Of a DNA stretch of 64,000 bases, positions 45,353-54,894 are shown one piece after another; positions within the stretch are counted from its first letter, which is position 1; each line of letters starts with the position of its first letter. The stretch comes from Flammeovirga yaeyamensis (GTDB lineage Bacteria; Bacteroidota; Bacteroidia; Cytophagales; Flammeovirgaceae). A model generated the notes under the pieces. It had not been told where the DNA came from. It saw nothing but the letters and a program-made list of their open reading frames with translations, and made no database searches. The translations under genes were made by a program, and so were the position numbers. Location: the NCBI RefSeq assembly GCF_018736045.1, contig NZ_CP076133.1, forward strand, positions 62,001 through 126,000, written 5' to 3'.

Positions 45353-46804
45353 CTATTCCATCATCACTTTATCATCGTTATTAATAAACACATCAAATGT
45401 TGGTTTCTTAGCCATGTATTTTTGTTGGATATGTGTTAGGCCAACGTATAGGAACAAGCAGAATACCCAACAAGGGAAGGCAACAAAGAAGTAATAATCT
45501 AAACCTAAAAAATTAAAAATCACATAACTGATGGATACGCTACCAATCCACGCACTCATTACTGGCGGGTTGATGTATATCTTATCCCTCTCTGCTCCAA
45601 ATGTTTTTAGACCCAACTTAGGTAAGATAAAGTGATCTGCAAAAATAACGGCTCCCAAAGGTGATAGAATTAATGCTCCTATACCTAAAATATGATCCAA
45701 TTTTGCTACTACAACAGGGAAACATGCCAAGACAATACTTATGATACTCATGCATAAAGTGATTTGCCAAAACTTGAATCTTTTTAAAGAACTTTGAACC
45801 GCCAAACCTACTCTATACATCGTAGGCACGGCAGATGTAAATCCTGAAAAAATAACACAAACGATCCCTGTAAAACCAGCTCCGAGATAGGCTAACTCGC
45901 CTGGTGATGGATTGTTATTCCCTTGCTTAATGGCTACTGCACAAAGTATTCCTGAAGATAACCAAGTGAGCAAATGACCAATATATACACCTAAACCAGA
46001 TATAAATCCATAAGAGGACTTTTTAGCAAATCTATAAATGGACATATCAGATAGACCTAAGTGCATGGTACTATTACATAACCAAGAGAAAATAAAAATA
46101 TGAATTAACGAATAATTGGTTTCTTTTGTCACCGGATTTCCCGTCCAAATAGATTCATTGGCTACCCTCCAAAAGTCTTCGAGATTATGTACTCCCAATT
46201 TGGGTAAAATGGCAATACCCGATCCTATAAATACCAATGGTATCCATGGTGCAAATACATTGGCAAACTTTACGATATAATCAAATCCTAAAACTGAAAT
46301 AAACATCACGACTGTTCCTACCGCAAGAATAAGCCAAACCCAATTAAAACTTGAAATGTGTAAATCGGTAAGTCCAGGAGGAGTTACCCCTAAAAAGGGC
46401 CCAACTGCTGATGCGGAAACGATTAACGTGGCGGAAACAACCACACAGAACATCATTGCTTTTATGATATTGTATATGGTTAGAAGTCCTGTTCCAGCAA
46501 TTCTTCTTAATTCAATGTGTATCGTATGCCTGGTCTTCACAGCCACCGGAGCACAAATTAATGCCCAAGAAAGCATGGCCATTAAATTCCCTAAAAGGAG
46601 GCCTAAAAACACATCGGAAACACTGGCACCGTGCAAGACAAATAAAGGCCCAATCACAAATTCGGTAGCAGTGGTATGTTCACCAATTACCACCCCAATA
46701 AAACTACCAATACTTTTCAGTTTATGTTTGGGTACAGCTTCATTTGGAAACTCATTTGTGCCGTTTAGTGCTTCTTTTATCTCTATTTTATTTAATAATT
46801 TCAA
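45353..46804 (-). CDS. NCS1-family permease (purine-cytosine permease-like)
   Basis: 483 residues with about 12 hydrophobic segments. The N-terminal IGSFIGVVIGEHTTATEFVIGPLFVLHGAS and mid-protein LGFDYIVKFANVFAPWIPLVFIGSG fit the nucleobase:cation symporter 1 family, which imports cytosine, purines, hydantoins or thiamine precursors with Na+ or H+. The substrate is not predictable. No ATG exists in frame before the first helix; the best start is TTG at 46804. Operator-like site 46935 lies 131 bp upstream. It is downstream of a phosphatase gene on the same strand but separated by 183 bp. Confidence 0.8.
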   Translation of the reverse strand: MKLLNKIEIKEALNGTNEFPNEAVPKHKLKSIGSFIGVVIGEHTTATEFVIGPLFVLHGASVSDVFLGLLLGNLMAMLSWALICAPVAVKTRHTIHIELRRIAGTGLLTIYNIIKAMMFCVVVSATLIVSASAVGPFLGVTPPGLTDLHISSFNWVWLILAVGTVVMFISVLGFDYIVKFANVFAPWIPLVFIGSGIAILPKLGVHNLEDFWRVANESIWTGNPVTKETNYSLIHIFIFSWLCNSTMHLGLSDMSIYRFAKKSSYGFISGLGVYIGHLLTWLSSGILCAVAIKQGNNNPSPGELAYLGAGFTGIVCVIFSGFTSAVPTMYRVGLAVQSSLKRFKFWQITLCMSIISIVLACFPVVVAKLDHILGIGALILSPLGAVIFADHFILPKLGLKTFGAERDKIYINPPVMSAWIGSVSISYVIFNFLGLDYYFFVAFPCWVFCLFLYVGLTHIQQKYMAKKPTFDVFINNDDKVMME

Positions 46805-46934
46805 TTCAGTATGTTGGATAAGTACATCAATAATTCGCTCGTATAACCATAACTTTAACTACATTGTTATACAAAAATAATTACCAGCCAATTGAGGATA
46901 TTAATCCTAATATTAAATATAGACATTCGATGTT

Positions 46935-46957
46935 CTAAAAGTCTTTTGAATTGTAAA
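46935..46957. promoter_or_regulatory. Operator-like palindromic motif, site 3
   Basis: CTAAAAGTCTTTTGAATTG followed by TAAA, 131 bp upstream of the NCS1 permease start. Confidence 0.4.
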
Positions 46958-46987
46958 TTGTAAGAATATTAGATAAATCAAAAGAAT

Positions 46988-49900
46988 TTACAATGCCATA
47001 GCCATAAAGGTAATATCATCCCTTTGTAATTGATTTTCAGAATATTCCTCTACATGTTTCACAATTTTCTCTCCTTGTATAGAAACAGGAGTATCTAATG
47101 TATTTTCTACTAACTCAATTAGTCTTTTTCTTCCAAAACGTCTTCTTTCCCCATTATGAAGATCAATAATTCCATCTGTAAATAGGTAAATTCTATCTCC
47201 AGGAAGGAAGTACATCGACTCCTCCTCAAATTCTTTGGAGGAAGCAATTTTTCCTCCTATGTGTCTCTTGGTACCTTTGATTACGGATACTTCATTTTCA
47301 AAACTTCTTGCATAATACAAGTCATTTTTCGCACCACTGAAAGTCAGTTTTATTTTTTGTTCTTGTCTCTCCAAACAACAAATTGATAAATCCATTCCGT
47401 CATCATTAAACCCTTTTTCTTGTTTAAGGATTTTCTTAATTCGACTATCTAATTCTTCCAAAATTACTTTCGGCGAAAAGATTTTTTTCTCTTTAACAAT
47501 CTGATTTAATACAGCATTTCCAACCATCGACATTAACGCTCCAGGGACACCATGACCTGTACAATCTACACAAGCAATAATGGTCTTATTCTCTTCTTTT
47601 GCCATCCAGTAAAAATCTCCTGAAACGATATCTTTTGGTCGATAATAAACAAAGTGATCTGTAAAACTACTTTCCATCTGATCATCAATCGGAAGAATAG
47701 TCTCTTGAATTGTTTTAGCATAATTCAAACTCTGAGTGATCAGTTCGTTTTTTGTTGAGATGGTTTGATTAGCTTCAAATAAGTGATCTCTTTGTTGCTC
47801 TAATTCCTCAGATTGCTGATGCAATTCTTCATTTCGCATCTGAATTTCTTTGGTTCTTTCCTGAACAATATTTTCCAAAAGTTTCGCTTTCTCTTTGTGT
47901 TGCTTCACTTTAGATTTATAGATGATAATACCTATCAACATAAACAAGATCATAAAGGCTACCCAAACTATTGGATACATCCACCAAGGCTTTTTCACCT
48001 TTAGTGAGAGTACATTCTTTTTCGATACATTCCCTTGATGATCTTCTGCAAAAATCTCTACTTCATAAGTACCAGGAACTACCGAACCAAAATTGATGTC
48101 CTCATTTTTAGTTGTCAGCCATTTTTGATCCTTGTTGTTCTCTTTCTTCAATCGATACTTGTACGTTATTTTATTAGGAGCAGGTGGGTAAATCCCTCTC
48201 ACAGAAATAGCCACTTCATTTTCTGCATAAGCTAACTCTAATTTTTTAGAATGATCTAGGTAAGTAGAAAGTAAAACCCTGCCATTTACTTCTTCGCCCA
48301 CATCTACCCAATCTCCATTTACCTGAAGACCATTAAAGAATACTTTAGGTTGATAAGGAGAGAACTTGATGTTCTTTTTATTGGTAAATAATACTCCATT
48401 GCTTCCACAGAAGAATATATCTCCATTATGATTTTGATTTATCTCATATTTACTAAATAAGTTGTTTTTAGTGCTATTTGATGAAAACGATATCAAGTGT
48501 TCATCATCAAGATCAAAATAATTTAAGTGATCCCCTACAATCCAAATAGCTCTTCCGTCTACCTTGATATTATTAAATACAGGATCTTTTATCTGATCAA
48601 ATTGAGCTAAAGTAGTAAACTCTTTCTCCTCATCCTTTTTGTAAAAAACTTTCTTATTTCTATTTCCTCCCCATAAGGTATAATCTTCATCAAATTGTAA
48701 GAAACGAATGGGTAGATTCTCCTTATTTTCTTGGTTTATTACTTTGAAATTTTCGATTTTTCCTACTTTACTATTCCTATCAATTTCAAAACTAAAAACT
48801 CCTTTTTTCGAAGTACTAAACCACATTTTGTTACTTCGTGGGTCTTTAACAATAGATAAACTTCCCTTCTTAAACTCATCGTAAGGCTGACTATCTAGTT
48901 TAAAAGATTTTGGATTATAAGAGGCAACACCTTTATCTACAGAAGAAACCCAGAAAACACCATTTTCATCTTCTTCAATACCCGAAATATTACGCACAAT
49001 ATTCATGTTCAAGTATCTGAAATCTAAATGTAGGTTGGTTACATCATTCCCCACCACTCTACATAAATAGAGATTGACAAAGTAGACCCAAATTTCACCA
49101 CTTGACGTTTCGAAAACACCTAAGGCATCTGTCTGTGGTAATGTTTTATGCGATTCTTTCTGTTGCTTTTTATACTCCCCTTTCTTTCCTGTTTTTAGAT
49201 CCCTTACACTCAAACCCTGACTCGTAAGTATCCATTCTCTGTTTTTTGAATCTTTAAAATAGTAGTTGACATTCTTGCTCTTTCCTTCTTTATCTTTATT
49301 ACGAATAATCCCAAAAGTAGTATTGTATAAATCGATGTATCCCACACCAAAATCCTTTACAGAGAACCAAATACCACCAAAAGAATCACCCGTAATACAA
49401 TTGAAAACCTTTGATTTAATATTCTTATCTATCAGCTCAAACTTTGATGTTTTTGTTAAACCACCGGATCTGTACAAACCGTCCCATGTTCCCAACCAAT
49501 AATTGCCCAGTTCATCATGGTACATTGCTGTAATTCTTGTCTTATTAATTGGATGTTTACTGTCTTTAATTACGGGAACCATCACTCCTCGATGAACAGT
49601 AAACAAACCAAAATTGGTAAGGATTAACATTTTGCCATTATTGTCCTGATAGAACCTATTGATAATGTAATCTTTGTTCATGTGATCCGATTGGATCATT
49701 TTAAATTTTACATCACTTTCTTTCTTCATGAATAATTTAAAACCATGCGAAAGCCATAGTGTTTCTTTTGAATCCACATAGACACTTGTCTGAGCATATT
49801 TTGCTTTAGAAGCATCAATAGGTGAGTTAATTTCTGATATAAATTCAGGCTTTGCATTCTTATCAAGCGTTAGCTTATATAACTTTTTCTGATTGTCCAG

Positions 49901-50377
49901 TAAGTACACCGCGTCCTCACTATTCGTGAAGAACATATCAATAAATTTAATTTGCTTTAAGTCTTTTTCTTCTCCTTTCTGATCTTTGATAATGTGATGA
50001 TAATGCACTTCTTTTTTAATAGGTTCTAAAACAGCTAAAGAACCTTGGTTACCAAAATTTTGATACAGAATCCAAATTTTACCATTCTTAATTTGATGTG
50101 ATTTTAAGGCGTTTTTTATCAAATAATTATTTTTTACGGTAGACCATTTCTCGAATTTTTTTCCATCATAAATATCAAAACCTTTGGCTCCGCCTTTATT
50201 TCCAAACCAAATTCTTCCCTGACGATCTTCATCAATCGTATTGATATCGAAAGTACTAAGACCATCCAACGTATTTAAATACTTAATGTAGGGTGTTGGT
50301 TTTTCGTGATCAAAATCGTTGGCTATCACACTAATCGAACAAATTAGTAGTATAGCTATAGTGTTCATCCATTTCAT
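46988..50377 (-). CDS. Sensor propeller linked to a PP2C/SpoIIE-type serine phosphatase
   Basis: 1129 residues. Signal peptide, then a periplasmic two-bladed-set propeller of the two-component-regulator type (GLSTFDINTIDEDRQGRIWFGNKGG and repeats such as DSKETLWLSHG, DELGNYWLGTWDGLY), then a Y_Y_Y-type domain (YKYRLKKENNKDQKWLTTKNEDINFGSVVPGTYEVEIFAED). A TM helix is at about 798-820, a coiled coil at 821-885 and a SpoIIE/RsbU phosphatase at about 895-1129 (SGDFYW, VDCTGHGVPGALMSMVG, FTDGIID, DDITFMAM, with the metal-binding Asp residues intact). The layout is that of a hybrid two-component sensor whose kinase is replaced by a phosphatase. It would dephosphorylate an anti-sigma antagonist or similar partner, not found here. 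Confidence 0.92.
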   Translation of the reverse strand: MKWMNTIAILLICSISVIANDFDHEKPTPYIKYLNTLDGLSTFDINTIDEDRQGRIWFGNKGGAKGFDIYDGKKFEKWSTVKNNYLIKNALKSHQIKNGKIWILYQNFGNQGSLAVLEPIKKEVHYHHIIKDQKGEEKDLKQIKFIDMFFTNSEDAVYLLDNQKKLYKLTLDKNAKPEFISEINSPIDASKAKYAQTSVYVDSKETLWLSHGFKLFMKKESDVKFKMIQSDHMNKDYIINRFYQDNNGKMLILTNFGLFTVHRGVMVPVIKDSKHPINKTRITAMYHDELGNYWLGTWDGLYRSGGLTKTSKFELIDKNIKSKVFNCITGDSFGGIWFSVKDFGVGYIDLYNTTFGIIRNKDKEGKSKNVNYYFKDSKNREWILTSQGLSVRDLKTGKKGEYKKQQKESHKTLPQTDALGVFETSSGEIWVYFVNLYLCRVVGNDVTNLHLDFRYLNMNIVRNISGIEEDENGVFWVSSVDKGVASYNPKSFKLDSQPYDEFKKGSLSIVKDPRSNKMWFSTSKKGVFSFEIDRNSKVGKIENFKVINQENKENLPIRFLQFDEDYTLWGGNRNKKVFYKKDEEKEFTTLAQFDQIKDPVFNNIKVDGRAIWIVGDHLNYFDLDDEHLISFSSNSTKNNLFSKYEINQNHNGDIFFCGSNGVLFTNKKNIKFSPYQPKVFFNGLQVNGDWVDVGEEVNGRVLLSTYLDHSKKLELAYAENEVAISVRGIYPPAPNKITYKYRLKKENNKDQKWLTTKNEDINFGSVVPGTYEVEIFAEDHQGNVSKKNVLSLKVKKPWWMYPIVWVAFMILFMLIGIIIYKSKVKQHKEKAKLLENIVQERTKEIQMRNEELHQQSEELEQQRDHLFEANQTISTKNELITQSLNYAKTIQETILPIDDQMESSFTDHFVYYRPKDIVSGDFYWMAKEENKTIIACVDCTGHGVPGALMSMVGNAVLNQIVKEKKIFSPKVILEELDSRIKKILKQEKGFNDDGMDLSICCLERQEQKIKLTFSGAKNDLYYARSFENEVSVIKGTKRHIGGKIASSKEFEEESMYFLPGDRIYLFTDGIIDLHNGERRRFGRKRLIELVENTLDTPVSIQGEKIVKHVEEYSENQLQRDDITFMAMAL

Positions 50378-50584
50378 AAGAATAAAGTGTTTTGATATTT
50401 AAACTGCCCTTAAATTCAGTCGTAAAAAGTAATAATGTGTGTAGTTATTGATCTGACTCTTGGAAAAATTCTCCCTTCGTCAAACTTCAGTTTTAAGGTA
50501 ATTGCTGATTGTATTCAAATGTGGTCTTTTCTCTCTTTTATGGACTTTTATTTTTTGATATTTTTCTTTTGATTCAGAAAATTA

Positions 50585-50616
50585 AATAAAAAGGGGTAGA
50601 GAATTAACCCTGCCCC
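50585..50616 (-). terminator. Rho-independent terminator after the 1330-residue GH74-like gene
   Basis: On the minus strand GGGGCAG...CTACCCC (one GU pair) followed by a T run; just downstream of the stop at 50626. Confidence 0.65.
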
Positions 50617-50625
50617 GATTTCTAA

Positions 50626-53600
50626 CTATCTAATTATCAATTTCTTCCTTTCATTCGAGTCATTTGATACTAAAACATACATTCCGGATGCTAATGACAG
50701 ACTAAATGAGGTACTTCCCTCTTGCCATGTGACATCACTTACTTTCACACCGAGCTGATTTACAATAAACCCAGTGCCTGCTGTATCACTTTGAATAGTG
50801 AATTGTCCATTGCTTGGGTTAGGAGCAATCACCATCTTATCAAACACATGTTCTTGTCCAGCCAATCTACCTCCAGAGAATAATTGTACTTGATCGGTTT
50901 CTACCCAAACAGAACCTCCACTTCCATTCACTGCTTTGATTCTGAAAATGTATTTCGCACCTGCAGTCAATCCAGTGATTTCGACACTAGTTCCATTGGC
51001 TGCGCCATCAGGCATACCTGATGCTCTAAAGCTATCGCCTTCCAATTGAGCTTGGATATCGAAATAAGTCTCATTATCAGAGTTGTCGTTCCAATGAAGT
51101 ATAGCCGTTGTTGCAGAGGTTGCTTCTACCCAAACGCCACAAGGAGGATTCGGTTTTCCCCCGCCAGAGGTGGCAGAACAGTCTCCATTTCCAGTTGGTG
51201 GTGTTGAAGCGGAAGTCACAGTGACATTTACTTGATCTGTAAAACCTCCATCTTGAGTTGTTACCGTAATCACTGCCGTACCTGCATTAACAGCGGTAAT
51301 TAAACCTGAGTTATTGACACTTGCCACTGAAGTGTTGTTTGATGAATAAGTGACATTGGTATTACTTGCATTATTTGGTAAAACAGAAGCGACTACAATA
51401 TCCGTATTGCCTTCTTCAATGCTCAATTGAGAGTCTGATAAAGTCACCCCAGTCACCGGTACGTTAGAAGATCCTCCTCCCAACGTTACTTGATCCGTTT
51501 CCACCCAAACAGAACCACCATTGCCATTAACGGCTTTTATTCTAAAAGTATAGGTCCCATTTTCAACTAATCCAGAGATATCTACAGAAGTAGCATTTGC
51601 TCCACCATCAGGCATACCTGATGCTCTGTAGCTATCTCCTACAAGTTGTGCTTGAATATCAAAATAAGTTTCATTATCAGAATTATCATTCCAATGTAAT
51701 TTGGCAGTTGTCGCTCCAGTAGACTCTACCCAAACCTGACATGGAGGATTTGGTTTCCCTGCACTAGAAACAGCATCACAATCACCATTACCTGTCGGTG
51801 GTGGTGTAGTTCCTCCTCCAGTTCCATCAGATACTTCGGTACCATTAATAAAAATCTTATCCAAATAGAATTTGCTTACGCCTCCACCCCATCTTTCAAT
51901 AATAATCTTATTAAAATTAGTGGCATCAAAAGTTCCTCCTGATAAAGGAATAGAGATATCTGACCAAGAGTTGGCCGAAATGGTATTGTTCAATACATCA
52001 TGGTATCCTCCGTCTGTACTTCCAATCTTAATATTGATGTTACTTAAACTACCACCAATACCATAAGCACTTAGGTTTAGCGTACCACCACTTGCATTTA
52101 AGCTAGAGAAATTGATGACTAATGAATGATCCGCACCTGGAGCCACCGACTGATCCAAACCTTCAACATAACGAGATTCGGTTCCTTCAATAGCCTGACC
52201 AGAACTAAATGATGATAAAACATTACCTGAAGCGTCCCATGAAAGGTCGTTAGCTTTGGCTGCATCACTAAAAATAAAATATTGATTTGCGTTAGGACTT
52301 TCCCATCCTTGCTCATCTATTGGAGGTAAAGCATCCGCTTGTCCACCGTTCAGTTTTCTTGTAAAAATCCCGGATCCCTGTGTAGCGACATATAATTTAC
52401 TACCAATTTTCTTGATTTGTTTTGTCGTACTATAATGTAAATCTGATGTCCAATCTTGCCAATTCACACTACCATCGTTCTGTACTGTACCTTTCATTAT
52501 ACCATATCCCCAACGAACATCTTCCCATACATGGTAAGTGATATACAGGTCATCTCCATCGGTATACATGGCACTTGTTTGAATAATATGATGTGCAGGA
52601 TCGTACCATGCAGGTTCTTCCAAGTAATTAAATAGATCGGCATCCCAAAGCACTGCACTTGCTCCAAATTGAGTAGCACCATTGTCCGCTCTTACAATAC
52701 CTTTATAGCGTTCGTAAGTATAAACATACTTATTTCCTCCTTTATTGATGACTGCCACACCACCCCATTGTAAGTTGTTTGTTTGTCCTGATGATCTTGA
52801 CATTTGCGTCCAAGAATACTCCCCATTTCCATTACGAGTACCTTTATACACTCCAGAATTATCTTTATAATAAACTTCATTGGTGTTCGATGAATTGATA
52901 GAAAAACCAGCTCCCAAAGTCGAACCTGTATGTATTTTTCTAAAATAAGGAGCTCCGGTGTTGATTAAACTTACAATATCATCACATAAGTATAATCCCG
53001 TATGCGTGATCACATATAACCTTTTGTAATCATTCGGATCGGCATGGAATTGCCAAATACGATTCTTAGGTAATCCTTTTTTATCTGTTGCTGAAGTACC
53101 AAATGCTAATCTTTGCCAATTGTGATCCGGTGCATTTTTATCAATTACTTTGTACAATAAGTTGGAATTAGCAGCAGGATTACCTCCTCCGAAACCAGAA
53201 GCAGCATCCATTAAAACAATAGCTGGATTGGATGGAATAACATGAACTCCATGTCCATCTTGTACTCCAAATGTTGTTCTAGATTGTACCCAAGAACCAC
53301 CATTGTCCCAACTTTCTAAAGCCAAGTTGTCTGCTTGTCCTTGAATCAAATAGTTATCTATACCCGCTACATCATAGGTGAAAGTGGATGCCGTTCCTCT
53401 ACTTCTATAAAAATCTAATCCATTTAGAGATTTTACATAGCCTGTACTCACCACTCTCCAATCTGCATTACCTTTGGCGGCATCACCTGTGAAATACGAT
53501 TGTTGAGACTGGGTAAATACCCCACGAGTATAACCTGTATTGTTCCATGTACCCGGATAATACGTTTTATTTCTATTGTTCGTCACATAGTAGTTCCATC

Positions 53601-54618
53601 CAATATCGTAGTTTAAAGCATTGCTTGTTCCGTTATGATACATAATTACTTGAAAAGAAGCCGATGGAGTCGATCCATTAATACTCACTTCTGCTTCGAA
53701 TAATCCTTCGTTAGGATTTTGGTCTCTTTGACTCACCAATACATAATGCTTTGACGAATTATCGTCTTGATAAACAAGTGGCTCCCACATATTATGGCTA
53801 TCCCAAGCACCTTTACCCAAATCTGTCCAAGTTCCTGAAGCTATATTTTGAGCAAACAGTCTTGTGAACCCTCCTTTTCTATACAATGCATATATCCATT
53901 TTCCATCTTTTGTAAAATCTGCACCCCAGCAATATTGGTTATCAATACCAGAAGGACCATTTACTTTAGACCAATTACTTCCCTTGTTGGTCGATTTATA
54001 TAGACCATCGCTTGTGGCAATGTAAACATGATTGCTATTGGTTGGCAAGACTTGAATACTTTGCACTCTTGGATCACCACTGCCAAAGTTAGCCCACGAT
54101 GAAGTATTCCAAGTATTTCCTCCATCATGACTATACCAAATTTGTTTTGTGTCGGTTGTTTCTTGAGGATAGTGCCTTAAGTGACCATCGTTTCCTCGCC
54201 AATTAATACCTGCATAGATATTATTGGTATTGGATGGATCAATTTCAATCACCCCAATAGTTTTGTCGGCCGTTTCCTGTACTAAAGTATAAGAACTTCC
54301 TTTGTTGGTACTTTTACTTAATCCTTTAGCATGACCAACAAAAAATTTGTTTCCTCTACCTTCAATTTTAAGGACAAAAGTGGTAGGTAAATCTTTACCA
54401 GACCAATTCCAAGAAGTACCATAATCGTTGGAGTAGTAGAAGCCCTCCATATCGGAAGCTACAAACATTCTTCCCGGTGTAGAAGGATCACAAGAGACCC
54501 CTTGTACTCTACCTCCTGCTCCAGGGTTGAGTTGTTGCCAATCTTGTGCATACGTTGAAATGCTGAAAAATAGCAAGACAAATAAGTAGTAATTCAATAC
54601 TTTCATACTGGTTTTCAT
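50626..54618 (-). CDS. Large secreted GH74-like protein with carbohydrate-binding, Fn3, Big_2 and T9SS domains
   Basis: 1330 residues. Signal peptide (MKVLNYYLFVLLFFSISTYAQ from the second Met, also possible as start). The propeller fills about 25-755 (WQQLNPGAGGRVQGVSCDP, MFVASDMEGFYYSNDYGTSW, SWDNGGSWVQS). Then a beta-sandwich, possibly carbohydrate-binding (FIFSDAAKANDLSWDAS...FYLDKIFINGTEV), at about 790-930. A fibronectin-type-3 domain (KPNPPCQVWVESTGATTAKL), a Big_2 domain (VTGVTLSDSQLSIEEGNTD), a nearly identical second Fn3 domain (KPNPPCGVWVEATSATTAIL) and a Por-type sorting domain (MVIAPNPSNGQFTIQS) follow. The export route is probably T9SS to the cell surface or medium. It is the fourth member of the GH74-like set here. 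Confidence 0.82.
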   Translation of the reverse strand: MKTSMKVLNYYLFVLLFFSISTYAQDWQQLNPGAGGRVQGVSCDPSTPGRMFVASDMEGFYYSNDYGTSWNWSGKDLPTTFVLKIEGRGNKFFVGHAKGLSKSTNKGSSYTLVQETADKTIGVIEIDPSNTNNIYAGINWRGNDGHLRHYPQETTDTKQIWYSHDGGNTWNTSSWANFGSGDPRVQSIQVLPTNSNHVYIATSDGLYKSTNKGSNWSKVNGPSGIDNQYCWGADFTKDGKWIYALYRKGGFTRLFAQNIASGTWTDLGKGAWDSHNMWEPLVYQDDNSSKHYVLVSQRDQNPNEGLFEAEVSINGSTPSASFQVIMYHNGTSNALNYDIGWNYYVTNNRNKTYYPGTWNNTGYTRGVFTQSQQSYFTGDAAKGNADWRVVSTGYVKSLNGLDFYRSRGTASTFTYDVAGIDNYLIQGQADNLALESWDNGGSWVQSRTTFGVQDGHGVHVIPSNPAIVLMDAASGFGGGNPAANSNLLYKVIDKNAPDHNWQRLAFGTSATDKKGLPKNRIWQFHADPNDYKRLYVITHTGLYLCDDIVSLINTGAPYFRKIHTGSTLGAGFSINSSNTNEVYYKDNSGVYKGTRNGNGEYSWTQMSRSSGQTNNLQWGGVAVINKGGNKYVYTYERYKGIVRADNGATQFGASAVLWDADLFNYLEEPAWYDPAHHIIQTSAMYTDGDDLYITYHVWEDVRWGYGIMKGTVQNDGSVNWQDWTSDLHYSTTKQIKKIGSKLYVATQGSGIFTRKLNGGQADALPPIDEQGWESPNANQYFIFSDAAKANDLSWDASGNVLSSFSSGQAIEGTESRYVEGLDQSVAPGADHSLVINFSSLNASGGTLNLSAYGIGGSLSNINIKIGSTDGGYHDVLNNTISANSWSDISIPLSGGTFDATNFNKIIIERWGGGVSKFYLDKIFINGTEVSDGTGGGTTPPPTGNGDCDAVSSAGKPNPPCQVWVESTGATTAKLHWNDNSDNETYFDIQAQLVGDSYRASGMPDGGANATSVDISGLVENGTYTFRIKAVNGNGGSVWVETDQVTLGGGSSNVPVTGVTLSDSQLSIEEGNTDIVVASVLPNNASNTNVTYSSNNTSVASVNNSGLITAVNAGTAVITVTTQDGGFTDQVNVTVTSASTPPTGNGDCSATSGGGKPNPPCGVWVEATSATTAILHWNDNSDNETYFDIQAQLEGDSFRASGMPDGAANGTSVEITGLTAGAKYIFRIKAVNGSGGSVWVETDQVQLFSGGRLAGQEHVFDKMVIAPNPSNGQFTIQSDTAGTGFIVNQLGVKVSDVTWQEGSTSFSLSLASGMYVLVSNDSNERKKLIIR

Positions 54619-54841
54619 TTCATTAAAAAAACATAAGGCGTTAGTTGGTTGTGCCTCTAATTATAAGTGTAAAGAACACGCTATCAGAAAACTGATTTCT
54701 ATTTTTTTAAAGAAATAAAGAAAATAACAATGAGTAGTATACTAGACAAATAAGGCCTATCATATATAAAAATTGACTTTATACCACGACAAATGACTTT
54801 AAATAAACATTGTATTTCAATGTGAGTTCATGATTAAAAAA

Positions 54842-54871
54842 AGAGGTGATCTCAATAATGTGATCACCTCT
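54842..54871 (-). terminator. Rho-independent terminator after the second GH92 gene
   Basis: 10-bp perfect stem AGAGGTGATC with GATCACCTCT; on the minus strand a run of T follows. It lies downstream of the GH92 stop at 54895. Confidence 0.85.
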
Positions 54872-54894
54872 ACTACATAAGACTTATATAAATT

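Noticed and set aside
45002-45494. Small ORFs over the 113-bp repeat
   Set aside because: They run through palindromic repeat DNA and a terminator and encode no recognisable domain.
30059-46804. Ulvan-specific PUL
   Set aside because: Rhamnose genes and sulfatases fit, but no recognisable ulvan lyase, GH105 or uronate catabolism genes are present, so the substrate is left open.
54790-54815. Operator-like site upstream of the 1330-residue GH74-like gene
   Set aside because: TTTAAAGTCATTTG is a good core match, but it lies on the opposite strand from all other sites.
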